NCBI GenBank assembly: GCA_963830885.1
Contig: CAWHOA010000003.1
Span: 186,001 to 250,000 of the forward strand
Reading direction: 5' to 3'
DNA: 64,000 nucleotides
DNA from: JAIBJN01 sp963830885
Lineage (GTDB): Bacteria > Actinomycetota > Thermoleophilia > Gaiellales > Gaiellaceae
The stretch's first letter is position 1. Each line of letters starts with the position of its first letter. A model generated the notes under the pieces. It searched no databases, was not told the origin of the DNA, and was given only the letters and a program-made list of their open reading frames with translations. The translations under genes were made by a program, and so were the position numbers. Below are positions 36,296 to 44,585 of the stretch, piece after piece.

Positions 36296-36729
36296 CCCGC
36301 GTGCTCGTCATCGACGACGAGGCGCCGATCCGCCTCCTCTGCCGCGTCAACCTCGAGGCGGAGGGGATGGACGTGAGCGAGGCCGGCGACGGCCCCGGCG
36401 GGCTCGACCTCGCCCGCGACCGGCGGCCCGACGTCATCCTCCTCGACGTGATGATGCCCGGCCTCGACGGCTGGCGCGTGGCGGAGATGCTCCTCGACGA
36501 CCCGATCACGTCGGACATCCCGATCGTCTTTCTCACTGCCCGCGCCGACGTCCGCGACCGCGCGCGCGGGATCGACCTCGGCGGGCTCGAGTACATCACG
36601 AAGCCCTTCAACCCGGTGGAGCTGGCCACGCTCGTGCGCCGGGTGCTCGCCGCGGTCGAGCGGGGTGAGCGCGAGCAGCTGCGCAGCGACAAGGTCGCCC
36701 AGCTCCGCGAGCTCTTCGAGGGCGCGTAG
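36292..36729 (+). CDS. Single-domain response regulator
   Basis: A 145-aa receiver with acidic pair Asp8/Asp9, phosphoacceptor Asp52 in VILLDVMMPGLDGW, Thr in IVFLTARAD and Lys in YITKPFNP, all canonical. The residues after about 125 form a charged helix; no DNA-binding domain is present. The GTG start overlaps the kinase stop (GTGA), so it is the cognate partner. Output must be by protein interaction or phosphorelay. Confidence 0.92.
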   Translation: MTRVLVIDDEAPIRLLCRVNLEAEGMDVSEAGDGPGGLDLARDRRPDVILLDVMMPGLDGWRVAEMLLDDPITSDIPIVFLTARADVRDRARGIDLGGLEYITKPFNPVELATLVRRVLAAVERGEREQLRSDKVAQLRELFEGA

Positions 36730-36780
36730 CTCCGCCGGGTGCCACCGGGAGCGCTCAACGCGGCCTGTCGCCGAGCGTTC

Positions 36781-37224
36781 CTAGCGGAAGCGGGCGACGG
36801 CCATCTCGACGCAGCCGTAGCTGCGCCAGGGGCCGCGAGTCCAGCCCGTCCCGACGAAGCGGAAGCCTGGGCGCAGCAGGAGCGCGCGGTGGCTCGAGCT
36901 GTTCAGCCACATCCGCACGGACTGCGCCGGCGTGAACCACGAGCAGGTTCCCCACGCGATGATTTCGCCCACGCCTGGGCTGAGGCTGGCGTGATAGAAG
37001 GAGTCACGTCGCAGGAGGTACCGCGACCAGGAGTGTGCGCCGTCGCTCAGCCCCTCCCGGATCCGGAGCTGCCGCAGCCCGTGGGCGGAGCGCGCGTCGT
37101 TGATCCGTGCGACGAGGCGCTTCTCCATCGTCGTCGGCGCCGCCTGGGCGGGGCCGACGGCCACCGCCGCCACGATGACGCAGCAGCAGCAGAGGGCGAG
37201 GAGTGTTCTCAGGTGTCCCGGCAT
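36781..37224 (-). CDS. Secreted CAP/SCP-domain protein
   Basis: From ATG 37224 the protein is 147 aa. Residues about 1-28 (MPGHLRTLLALCCCCVIVAAVAVGPAQA) are a Sec signal peptide with A-Q-A before the cleavage site. The mature part is a CAP domain: KRLVARINDARSAHGLRQLRI, HSWSRYLLRRDSFYHASL, GEIIAWG and MWLNSSSHRALLLRPGFRFVGTGW, with the His/Glu/His cavity residues present. Members of this family are found in many actinomycete exoproteomes with unclear roles. It is convergent with the response regulator gene. Confidence 0.85.
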   Translation of the reverse strand: MPGHLRTLLALCCCCVIVAAVAVGPAQAAPTTMEKRLVARINDARSAHGLRQLRIREGLSDGAHSWSRYLLRRDSFYHASLSPGVGEIIAWGTCSWFTPAQSVRMWLNSSSHRALLLRPGFRFVGTGWTRGPWRSYGCVEMAVARFR

Positions 37225-37308
37225 GCGGCGCAGCCTGCCGGACCAATGTCGGCATCCGGTTGGGAAAGCGTTAGCGTTGTCTGAAGACGGCGATCTCACG
37301 AGCCCCCC

Positions 37309-38349
37309 TCACGCGCGAGGCTGGGAGATTGCCATATCTCCCCGCATTTTGCGGGGATTCTCGTGCCGTTCGTCACGAGCTTCGGTGCGGGCGGTCTGCG
37401 CCAGGATCACTCCGGCGAGGACGATCAGGCCACCCGCGATCTGCACCGCTGCCAGCTCCTCGCCCAGCCAGATCCACGCGACGATCGCCGCGAGGACCGG
37501 CTCGAGCATGGCCACGATGGTCACGCGCGTCGCGGGGACGTGGTGGAGCGCGCTGACGAGCATGACGAAGGGCACGACCGTTCCGAGGACGACGATGTAG
37601 GCGAGCAGGAGCCAGACCGGCACCGTGACGTCGTCGAAGCGCCCGAGCAGCGAGACGCTCCCCTCGACCTGCTCGACCGGGAAGCTCCACCAGGGCTGGA
37701 GGACCGCCCAGAAGACCGCCGCCATCGAGAACCCCCAGGCCAGGAGGGAGTAGACGTCGCGCCCGGAGTCGAGCGACCGCTCGGCCATGAGCACGTAGGC
37801 CGCATAGGCGAGGGCCGTCACGAGGCAGGCGAGGACGCCGAGCCCGTCGAGCGACGAGCCACCGCCCCAGAGCTCCACGACGAGCGAAAGCCCCAGCAGG
37901 CACAGCGCGATCGCCAGCCAGAGTCGCTGCCGCACCGGCTCGTGGACGTAGAAGCGCGCCCACAGCGCGACGAAGACGGGGGCCAGGTACTGGATCACCA
38001 GCGCGATCCCGATGTCCAGCCGCTGGATCCCGACGAAGTAGAAGAGCTGCACGAAGGCGAGCCCGAAGACGCCGAAGACGATCAGGAAGCCGAGCTCGCG
38101 ACGCGTGGTTCGGAGCGTCGAGGGACGGAGGAGCGCGACCCCGGCCACGAGGATGAGCGCCGCGCCGGTCGCGCGCACCTCGGCCAGCCGCAGCGCCGAG
38201 AGGCCCGCCGAGTCGAGGACGACCTTGGCGATGACCGCGTTCAGCGACCAGAGGATGACCGCGGACCAGACGAGCGCGTAGCCGAGAGCCGGACGCGGAA
38301 CTGGTCGCTTCGACTCGAAAGCAGGCGGCGCGAAGGGTGCGTCGGCCAC
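37309..38349 (-). CDS. EamA/DMT-family transporter
   Basis: A 346-aa protein with ten helices in two EamA repeats (YALVWSAVILWSLNAVIAKVVL and LGVLACLVTALAYAAYVLMAE). AMLEPVLAAIVAWIWLGEELAAVQIAGG is the conserved end of the second repeat. Its charged C-terminal tail includes a CCCCGCATTTTGCGGGG hairpin at DNA level (37338-37356). It is divergent from a second EamA gene starting at 38406, an arrangement that suggests separate regulation. Substrate unknown. Confidence 0.82.
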   Translation of the reverse strand: MADAPFAPPAFESKRPVPRPALGYALVWSAVILWSLNAVIAKVVLDSAGLSALRLAEVRATGAALILVAGVALLRPSTLRTTRRELGFLIVFGVFGLAFVQLFYFVGIQRLDIGIALVIQYLAPVFVALWARFYVHEPVRQRLWLAIALCLLGLSLVVELWGGGSSLDGLGVLACLVTALAYAAYVLMAERSLDSGRDVYSLLAWGFSMAAVFWAVLQPWWSFPVEQVEGSVSLLGRFDDVTVPVWLLLAYIVVLGTVVPFVMLVSALHHVPATRVTIVAMLEPVLAAIVAWIWLGEELAAVQIAGGLIVLAGVILAQTARTEARDERHENPRKMRGDMAISQPRA

Positions 38350-38405
38350 GGGCGCGCAAGATATCGACCCTGTCGGGGTGGCCGTCCCGCGTAGCGTTCC
38401 GCCGC

Positions 38406-39374
38406 ATGGGCTCTCGGCCGGTTCTCATGGCTATGGGAGGCGCGACCTGCATCGCGTTCTCGGCGATCCTCGTCCTCCTCGCCGACGTCCCTCCCTCGAC
38501 GGCCGCGTTCTACCGCTGCGCCTACGCGTTGCCGCCGCTCCTCCTGCTCGCCTGGTGGGAGCGTCGTCGCTTCGGCCCGCTCGCGGAGCGAGCTCGCAAT
38601 TTGGCGCTGGTCGGTGGCGTCTTCTTCATGGCCGACCTCGTGTTCTGGCACCACGCGATCGCCGCGGTCGGCGCCGGACTGGCCACCGTGCTCGGGAACG
38701 TCCAGGTCGTCGTCGTCGCGCTGGCCGCCTGGGCCTTCCTGAAGGAGAAGCCGGCAGCGCGCACGCTCGCGGCCGTGCCGGTGGTCCTTATAGGTGTCGT
38801 GCTCATCTCGGGCGTCCTCGGCGCCGATCCGTACGGCTCCAACCCGGCGCTCGGCGTCCTCTTCGGTGTGCTGACGGCGATCACGTACGGCGCGTTCCTG
38901 CTCGTCCTGCGCGCCGGCAGCACCGATCTCCGCCGTCCTGCTGGGCCGCTGTTCTGGGCGACGCTCTCGGCCGCCGTCGCGACCCTGCCCGTGGGCCTGG
39001 CCCTCGACGAGCTCGAGCTGACGCCGACGTGGCCGGAGCACGGCTGGCTCGTGCTGCTCGCGCTGACCTCCCAGGTGGCCGGCTGGCTTCTGATCGCCGC
39101 CGCGCTCCCGCGCCTCCCCGCCGCGCTCACGTCGGTCACGCTGACGCTCCAGCCGGCGCTCTCGGTGGTCTTCGGCGTGATCATCCTGGACGAGGCGCCT
39201 TCCGAGATCCAGCTCGCCGGCGTGGCGGTGATCATCGCCGGCGTCGTCCTGGCGACGGCGGGCCGCCGCCGGCCGCCGTACACTGAGACCGAGCTGCGGG
39301 ACGTGGCGCAGCCTGGTAGCGCGCCTGCTTTGGGAGCAGGAGGCCGCCGGTTCGAATCCGGCCGTCCCGACTGA
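38406..39374 (+). CDS. EamA/DMT-family transporter whose frame runs through tRNA-Pro
   Basis: A 322-aa frame with ten predicted helices (GGATCIAFSAILVLLADVPPSTAAFYRCAYA; TLQPALSVVFGVIILDEAPSEIQLAG). The transporter part ends around residue 293 (TAGRRRPPYTE). The open frame then continues without a stop through the whole tRNA-Pro gene (giving DVAQPGSAPALGAGGRRFES) and stops at 39372-39374, two bases past the tRNA. Either the transporter truly carries a tRNA-encoded tail or its real stop has been lost. ATG 38406 is chosen because it puts the first helix at the N-terminus. Confidence 0.8.
   Translation: MGSRPVLMAMGGATCIAFSAILVLLADVPPSTAAFYRCAYALPPLLLLAWWERRRFGPLAERARNLALVGGVFFMADLVFWHHAIAAVGAGLATVLGNVQVVVVALAAWAFLKEKPAARTLAAVPVVLIGVVLISGVLGADPYGSNPALGVLFGVLTAITYGAFLLVLRAGSTDLRRPAGPLFWATLSAAVATLPVGLALDELELTPTWPEHGWLVLLALTSQVAGWLLIAAALPRLPAALTSVTLTLQPALSVVFGVIILDEAPSEIQLAGVAVIIAGVVLATAGRRRPPYTETELRDVAQPGSAPALGAGGRRFESGRPD
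39297..39370 (+). tRNA. tRNA-Pro (anticodon TGG)
   Basis: 74 nt with acceptor stem CGGGACG/CGTCCCG, D-arm GCGCAGCCTGGTAGCGC, anticodon arm CCTGC-TTTGGGA-GCAGG with TGG, and T-arm with GTTCGAATC. CCA is not encoded. It overlaps the 3' end of the EamA frame. Confidence 0.97.
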
Positions 39375-39406
39375 GGAAGCCCCTGGAAACCGGGGCTTTC
39401 CTCCTT
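39373..39406 (+). terminator. Terminator after tRNA-Pro
   Basis: GAGGAAGCCCC (39373-39383) pairs with GGGGCTTTCCTC (39392-39403) with one bulged base. The following sequence is short and only moderately T-rich (CTT). Confidence 0.6.
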
Positions 39407-39607
39407 AGGAGGCCGATCGTGAGGGTGGGCCGGGGAACACGCTGGGGAACACGCGCGCTCCGGTTGGCGTCCAGGCGGAGGGCTCGGCGCCGGGAGGGCG
39501 ATTCGAGCGCGACCGGCCTCGTGGTCGAGTTCCTGCCGCTTGCATCGGGGCCAATCCCATAGCGCCTCTAGACTGTCGGTGCTGAGGGTTCTACGGGATT
39601 GGTCGTG

Positions 39608-42499
39608 ATGGCGCCGGCGAGTGTCCTTCCCACGGGCGGAACGACTATCTCGCTCCTGGAGCGCGAGGCCCAGGTCGCGGCTCTGCAGGCGCTGGCCGAT
39701 GCGGCGCGGAGTGGCGGTGGGCGCTTGGCCGTGATCGAGGGGAGTGCGGGCATGGGCAAGACCCGTCTGCTCGCCGAGGGGCGGGCGATCGCCGGTGCGG
39801 CGGGGATGCGCGTGCTGGTGGCCCGCGGCGGCGAGTTCGAGGGTGAGTTTGCCTTCGGGATTGTTCGTCAGCTGTTCGAGTCGCTGCTTGCGTCCGCTTC
39901 TCCGGATCTTCGCGCGGAGCTGCTCTCGGGGCCTGCGGCGCTCGTGGAGCCGCTCTTTGGAGGCTCGCCGCTCCGCGTTTCACAGGACGTGCCCGCGGAG
40001 GGCTCGTTCGCGATCCTGCACGGCCTCTACTGGCTGGCGGCCAACGTGGCCTTTGAGCAGCCGACGCTGTTTGCGATCGACGACCTGCACTGGGCGGACA
40101 CGCCTTCCCTGCGCTGGCTTCTCTACTTGACGCGTAGGCTGGAGGGGGTGCCGCTCCTCGTCGTTGCGGGGACGCGGCGGCCGGAGGGGGAGGGGCACGA
40201 TCCGACGCTTGTTGCGGAGTTGATCGCCGATTCGGAGGTTGTCGCGATTCGCCCCGAGCCGCTTGGGCGTGCCTCGATCGTGGTGCTGGCGCGCGAGCTG
40301 TACGGTCTGGAGCCGGACGAGGCCTTCTGCGCCGCGCTCGAGACGGCGACCGGCGGGAATCCGCTTTTCGTCGGCGCGGTGCTCGACGCGGTCGCACGGG
40401 AGGGAGCCAGCCCGACTGGCGAGCAGGTGCCCCGTCTGCTCGAGCTCGGTGTGCAGGGTGTTTCTCGGGCGGTCGGGCTTCGCCTCGCGCGCCTGCCGGC
40501 GGAGGCGCTCGCCCTCCTGCGCGCCGGCTCGATCCTCGGGGACGGGACGGAGCTGCGCCAGGCGGCCGAGCTCGCCGGCGTGGAAGCAGGCGAGCTTGGT
40601 GCGGCCGCCGCCGCGCTCGTTCGGCTCGACCTCCTGCGGCGGGAGGATCCGCTCGAGTTCTTCCACCCGGTCGTTCGCACCGCCGTCTACGAGACCCTCG
40701 ATGTGGTCGAACGAGACAATGCGCACCGCTCGGCCGCTGAGCTGCTGCTCCAGGCCGGCGCGCTGCCGGAGAGTGCGGCGGGGCACTTCCTCCGCGTCGC
40801 CCCACAGGCCGAGTCGTTTGTGGTCTCGACGCTCCGCCAAGCGGCCGAGCGTGCGCTTGCCCAGGGCGCGGCCGAGGCCGCGGTCGGTTATCTCACCCGC
40901 GCGCTCGCGGAGCAGGTGGATCCGGCTGTGCGGGGGGAGGTGCTGGTCGAGCTCGGCTTGGCGGAGCGGCGGACGAACGGCCCGGCCGCGGCCGACCACC
41001 TGCGCGCCGGTCTCGAGCTCCTCGCCGACCCGACGCGGCGCTGCGCCGTCGCGCTCGAGCTCGGCCGCGCGCTCTGGTTCACGAACCGGATCGGAGATGC
41101 CGTTGCGGTCTTCGAGGTAGCGCTCGATGAGGTCGACCGGGAGGAAGATCCGGACCTCTACGAGCTGCTCGTTGCGGAGCTGATCAGCTCGGCGTGGTGG
41201 AACGCGCAGACCTATCCGATCGCCGAGGCAGCAATCGGCGAGCTCGACCTGGATGCGCTCCACGGCGGCCGCGGCAGCGAGATCCTGCTGGCGACGATCG
41301 CGCACCACGAGTCCCGGCTGGGGCTGCGCCGCGAGCACGGGATCGAGCTTGCCCGGCGCGCGCTCGCGCCCGGCAACCTGCTCGTGAGCGGCTCGATCGC
41401 GTTCTTTTACGCGGTCGTGACGTTATTCCGGGCCGGGTCGCTGGACGAAGCGGTCTCCATCCTCAACGAGGCCGTCGCTCAGGCTCGCCGACGCGGCGAC
41501 ATCCTCAACGTCGCGTACATGCTGATGTGGCGCGGCAAGTGTCAGACCCGACGCGGCGATCTTCGCGCGGCGGTCGCGGATCTGAGGGAGGCGCTCGACC
41601 TCGGCGTCGCGCACGGCATGCGCGTCGCCTGGCCGCACAACATCGGGTTCCTGGCGCATGCGCTCCTGGAGCAGGGCGACGCGGACGAGGCTACGCGTGT
41701 CATCGACCAGGGTGACTTCCCGGAGCAGCTCCCCGTCGACGCGGTCGACCTCGTCTGGTTTCGGCTCATCCGCGGCCGTCTGCGCATCGAGACCGGAAGC
41801 CCCGAGCGGGGAGTCGCCGAGCTGCTCCAGGTCGGCAAGACCGTTCGGCTCGTCCCCCTGGATAATCCAAGCAGCGTCCCGTGGCGCAGCTGGGCGGCCG
41901 AAGGCCTTCGACTGCTCGACCGAAACGACGAAGCGCGCGCGCTCGCCGAGGAAGAGCTCGCGATCGCTCGACGCTGGGGCGACCCGCATACCATCGGCGC
42001 CTCCCTGCGCGTGCTCGGCCTCGTCGAGGGCGGCAAGGAAGGGCTCGGGCGGCTCCAGGAGGCGGTCGAGGTGCTCGCCGGCTCGGAAGCCCGGCTCGAA
42101 CACGCACACGCCCTCGTCGACCTCGGCGCAGCCCTCCGCCGCGCCAACCAACGAACCGAAGCACGCGAGCGGCTCCGAGAGGGCGTCGACCTCGCCCGCA
42201 AGGTCGGCGCGTTCGGGCTCGCCGAACGGGCGAACGAAGAGATCGCCGCCACCGGCGCGAGACCGCGAAAGGTCCTCCAGACCGGGCTCGACGCCCTCAC
42301 CGCAAGCGAACGGCGCGTCGCGCAACTCGCCGCCGAGGGCATGAGCAACAAGGAGATCGCACAAACACTCTTCATCACGATCAAGACCGTCGAGGTGCAC
42401 CTGAGCCACGCCTACCGCAAGCTCGAGATCAACTCCCGCACGCAGCTCGACAAAGCCCTCCTGACCCCCGCACCAATCCCGACGCCCGCCTCCACCTAG
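39608..42499 (+). CDS. LAL-type LuxR-family transcriptional regulator with AAA ATPase
   Basis: A 963-aa protein. Walker A is GSAGMGKT (residues 45-52), Walker B is FAIDDLHWAD, and the middle (about 400-860) is built of TPR-like helices. The C-terminal LuxR helix-turn-helix is LTASERRVAQLAAEGMSNKEIAQTLFITIKTVEVHLSHAYRKLEI. LAL regulators are ATP-dependent activators. ATG 39608 is chosen over the in-frame TTG 39599. It starts 238 bp after tRNA-Pro; codon choice uses slightly more T-ending codons than its neighbours in the first half. Confidence 0.9.
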   Translation: MAPASVLPTGGTTISLLEREAQVAALQALADAARSGGGRLAVIEGSAGMGKTRLLAEGRAIAGAAGMRVLVARGGEFEGEFAFGIVRQLFESLLASASPDLRAELLSGPAALVEPLFGGSPLRVSQDVPAEGSFAILHGLYWLAANVAFEQPTLFAIDDLHWADTPSLRWLLYLTRRLEGVPLLVVAGTRRPEGEGHDPTLVAELIADSEVVAIRPEPLGRASIVVLARELYGLEPDEAFCAALETATGGNPLFVGAVLDAVAREGASPTGEQVPRLLELGVQGVSRAVGLRLARLPAEALALLRAGSILGDGTELRQAAELAGVEAGELGAAAAALVRLDLLRREDPLEFFHPVVRTAVYETLDVVERDNAHRSAAELLLQAGALPESAAGHFLRVAPQAESFVVSTLRQAAERALAQGAAEAAVGYLTRALAEQVDPAVRGEVLVELGLAERRTNGPAAADHLRAGLELLADPTRRCAVALELGRALWFTNRIGDAVAVFEVALDEVDREEDPDLYELLVAELISSAWWNAQTYPIAEAAIGELDLDALHGGRGSEILLATIAHHESRLGLRREHGIELARRALAPGNLLVSGSIAFFYAVVTLFRAGSLDEAVSILNEAVAQARRRGDILNVAYMLMWRGKCQTRRGDLRAAVADLREALDLGVAHGMRVAWPHNIGFLAHALLEQGDADEATRVIDQGDFPEQLPVDAVDLVWFRLIRGRLRIETGSPERGVAELLQVGKTVRLVPLDNPSSVPWRSWAAEGLRLLDRNDEARALAEEELAIARRWGDPHTIGASLRVLGLVEGGKEGLGRLQEAVEVLAGSEARLEHAHALVDLGAALRRANQRTEARERLREGVDLARKVGAFGLAERANEEIAATGARPRKVLQTGLDALTASERRVAQLAAEGMSNKEIAQTLFITIKTVEVHLSHAYRKLEINSRTQLDKALLTPAPIPTPAST

Positions 42500-42677
42500 T
42501 CGCCATCCGGCCGCCGCGTCGGGCCGCGGAAGAACATCAGGGGCGAGGTGGGGGTCACCTCCAATGCGAATCCGCTCCTCCGGCACGCAAAGTCAGGTCT
42601 ATGCGAACCGGTGGCCGTACCCACGAAGCGACGCACCAATAGTCACCTAACCAACTGGGTGAGGAGGGATCTCAGTA

Positions 42678-43064
42678 ATGGAACGAACAGCGGTCAACCC
42701 TTGGTCGTGGTCGGTGAAGCTCGGCTTCGATCAAGCGCAACTCATCGAAGGGCACCAGCGGCTTCTCGTTTGCAGCGGACAAGACGCGGTGGACGCCGAC
42801 GGTAACCCCCAGCATCCGGGCGACATGGCCGCGCAACTCGAACTAGCCCTCGACAACCTGGAGGCCGTCCTGGCCGCCGCCGACATGACCCTCGCCAACG
42901 TCGTCCGGCTCAACGCGTACACCACCGACATCGGCGAGCTGTTCAAGCACAACGCACGCCTTATGGACCGCTTCGGGAACTCGCGCTATGCGACCACGGT
43001 GCTCGGCGTCGCGCAACTACCAGCACAGCTCCAAGTCATGCTGGAGGCAACCGCGGTTGACTGA
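42678..43064 (+). CDS. RidA-family protein
   Basis: A 128-aa YjgF/RidA protein, the second in this window. VCSGQDAVDADGNPQHPGDMAAQLELALDNLEAVLAAADMTLANVVRLNAYTTDI has the family strand order; the usual catalytic Arg appears in the VVRLNAYT segment. ATG 42678 follows a GAGGAGGGATC ribosome-binding site. The 178-bp gap before it holds no obvious gene. The end overlaps the convergent small gene by 29 bp. Confidence 0.85.
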   Translation: MERTAVNPWSWSVKLGFDQAQLIEGHQRLLVCSGQDAVDADGNPQHPGDMAAQLELALDNLEAVLAAADMTLANVVRLNAYTTDIGELFKHNARLMDRFGNSRYATTVLGVAQLPAQLQVMLEATAVD

Positions 43065-43308
43065 CCCGCAGACATCCCCTCACCAGACGTGCAAAAGGGT
43101 TCCGATCTTCTCTCCCTCCGTCGTCGAGGAACGTCAGGTCGTGCGGGCGGAGGCGCTCCGGGTCGGTGAGGAAGTCGAGCTCCTGCTCGAGATCCCTTTG
43201 GTACTCCTTGAGCCGAGGGAGCATCGCCTCGCGGTCGAACCGGCGGCGGCCGAAAGCTCCGGCCGTATCGACTCCTCGCGCGGATAGCCCGGCGAACTCG
43301 CAGCTCAC
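43036..43308 (-). CDS. Small hypothetical protein coupled to the saccharopine-dehydrogenase-like gene
   Basis: A 90-aa frame starting GTG 43308, which overlaps the stop of the upstream gene as GTGA (translational coupling). The middle FDREAMLPRLKEYQRDLEQELDFLTDPERLRP is a charged amphipathic helix. I do not recognise the family. It could be a small coiled-coil partner of the dehydrogenase-like protein. Overlap with the end of ridA lowers confidence. Confidence 0.4.
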   Translation of the reverse strand: MSCEFAGLSARGVDTAGAFGRRRFDREAMLPRLKEYQRDLEQELDFLTDPERLRPHDLTFLDDGGREDRNPFARLVRGCLRVSQPRLPPA

Positions 43309-44363
43309 GAACGAGACGCCTCTTGGACGCGGACGTAGCCGTCGTCTTTCATGGCGTGAAGGAACTCACTGGCGTCGAAGATCTCGCCGGCCGTGCCGAG
43401 CCCGTTACGTCGGTAGCGGCCCTCGAGTAGCCGCTCGACGGCCTCGACGACGATTGGCGCAGTCACCGCGTAGATGTCCTTGCCGTGAACGGCAAGACGA
43501 CGCGTCTCGTCGCCTCGGCGAACGACGACGTCGAGGCAGAAGACCTGCGCTGATCGACCCTCGGCGTCGGCGGCCTGTGGCGGCGGCGTGTCCGGGTTCG
43601 TCAGATCGCGAACCGGTGCCAGATTGAGGAACGCGTCGATGTTGTTCTTCGCTAGGTGACGCGCGATCGTGATGACGTCGACGGTCGTAAGCTCGCCGAC
43701 GACTTCCTGTCGTCCGAACGGCGGCGGGAAGTCCCAATGCCCGGTCGGGATCGGGTCGTCGGGGGCACGAATGTGCAGTTTGCCGTCGACGAAGGCGATA
43801 CGCCGACCGGCGCGACGCTCGCCGGCCAAGCGCGTCCCGCGCGTCGGCTGCCAACCGTCGAGCGCAACCGCCAATGTCACGTCCTCGACAGCGTCCCAAG
43901 CGCCGGCCAAGGTCGTCGCCGCCAGGTCGCCGAGCGCACCGAAGAAGCCAAAGGCCGGGAGCACGACATGGCTCGCGCCACGGAAGGGCTCCTCGAACCG
44001 CTCGAACGTCTCCAAGGCGACGAGGATCTCCCCGGTCACGTCGATGTAGTGCACCTGCGCGCGCGCGGCTGCGTCGATTAGGGCCGGCGCCGACTCGGCG
44101 AATGGCCCGGCGCAGTTGACCACAACTGGACAACCGTCGATAGCCCGGTCGAGCGAGCCCGGGTCGTCGACGACCGCCACGTGGAACTCCGAAGCCCCGA
44201 CATCAGCCGCGGCCACTTCGACCTTGCTGGCGTCGCGTCCTGAGAGCACAGGTCGTAGATCCCGTTTGACCAGTTCGGCGGCGACGAACTTCGCCGTGTG
44301 ACCGTAGGCGCCGTAGACGGCGACGCGCGCGCTTGGTGCAGGTTGCTGCTGTGACGCTTCCAT
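43305..44363 (-). CDS. Saccharopine dehydrogenase-like NAD(P)-binding protein
   Basis: A 352-aa protein. RVAVYGAYGHTAKFVAAELVKRDLRPVLSGRDASKV is a Rossmann nucleotide-binding start with the SDH-like G-(A/S)-x-G-x-x-(A/G) pattern, and VVNCAGPFAESAPALIDAAARAQVHYIDVTGE is the hallmark of the saccharopine dehydrogenase/trans-enoyl reductase group. This group includes many enzymes beyond lysine metabolism, so the substrate is open. ATG 44363 begins the gene. Confidence 0.8.
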   Translation of the reverse strand: MEASQQQPAPSARVAVYGAYGHTAKFVAAELVKRDLRPVLSGRDASKVEVAAADVGASEFHVAVVDDPGSLDRAIDGCPVVVNCAGPFAESAPALIDAAARAQVHYIDVTGEILVALETFERFEEPFRGASHVVLPAFGFFGALGDLAATTLAGAWDAVEDVTLAVALDGWQPTRGTRLAGERRAGRRIAFVDGKLHIRAPDDPIPTGHWDFPPPFGRQEVVGELTTVDVITIARHLAKNNIDAFLNLAPVRDLTNPDTPPPQAADAEGRSAQVFCLDVVVRRGDETRRLAVHGKDIYAVTAPIVVEAVERLLEGRYRRNGLGTAGEIFDASEFLHAMKDDGYVRVQEASRS

Positions 44364-44585
44364 GGAAACCCTCCGTTCTTCGCTCTCGTGAAACGGCCCG
44401 ATACCTACTCCAGTGGCTCAGTTCGACTGGGCGCAGCGATGGTGTGAGAGAGAGATCCCCACCGCCAGAGATTCAGACAGAACCGATGATGGCCATGGGC
44501 GAGGCTCGACAGCGGTCCGTGACGCCATCACTCGGCACGGGCGCTACCCGGGCGGGGGACGGATCCGCAGCGTGATCGACTTCGG

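Noticed and set aside
37338..37356. CCCCGCATTTTGCGGGG hairpin as a terminator
   Set aside because: It is inside the 3' coding part of the EamA gene and lacks a T-run on the relevant strand.
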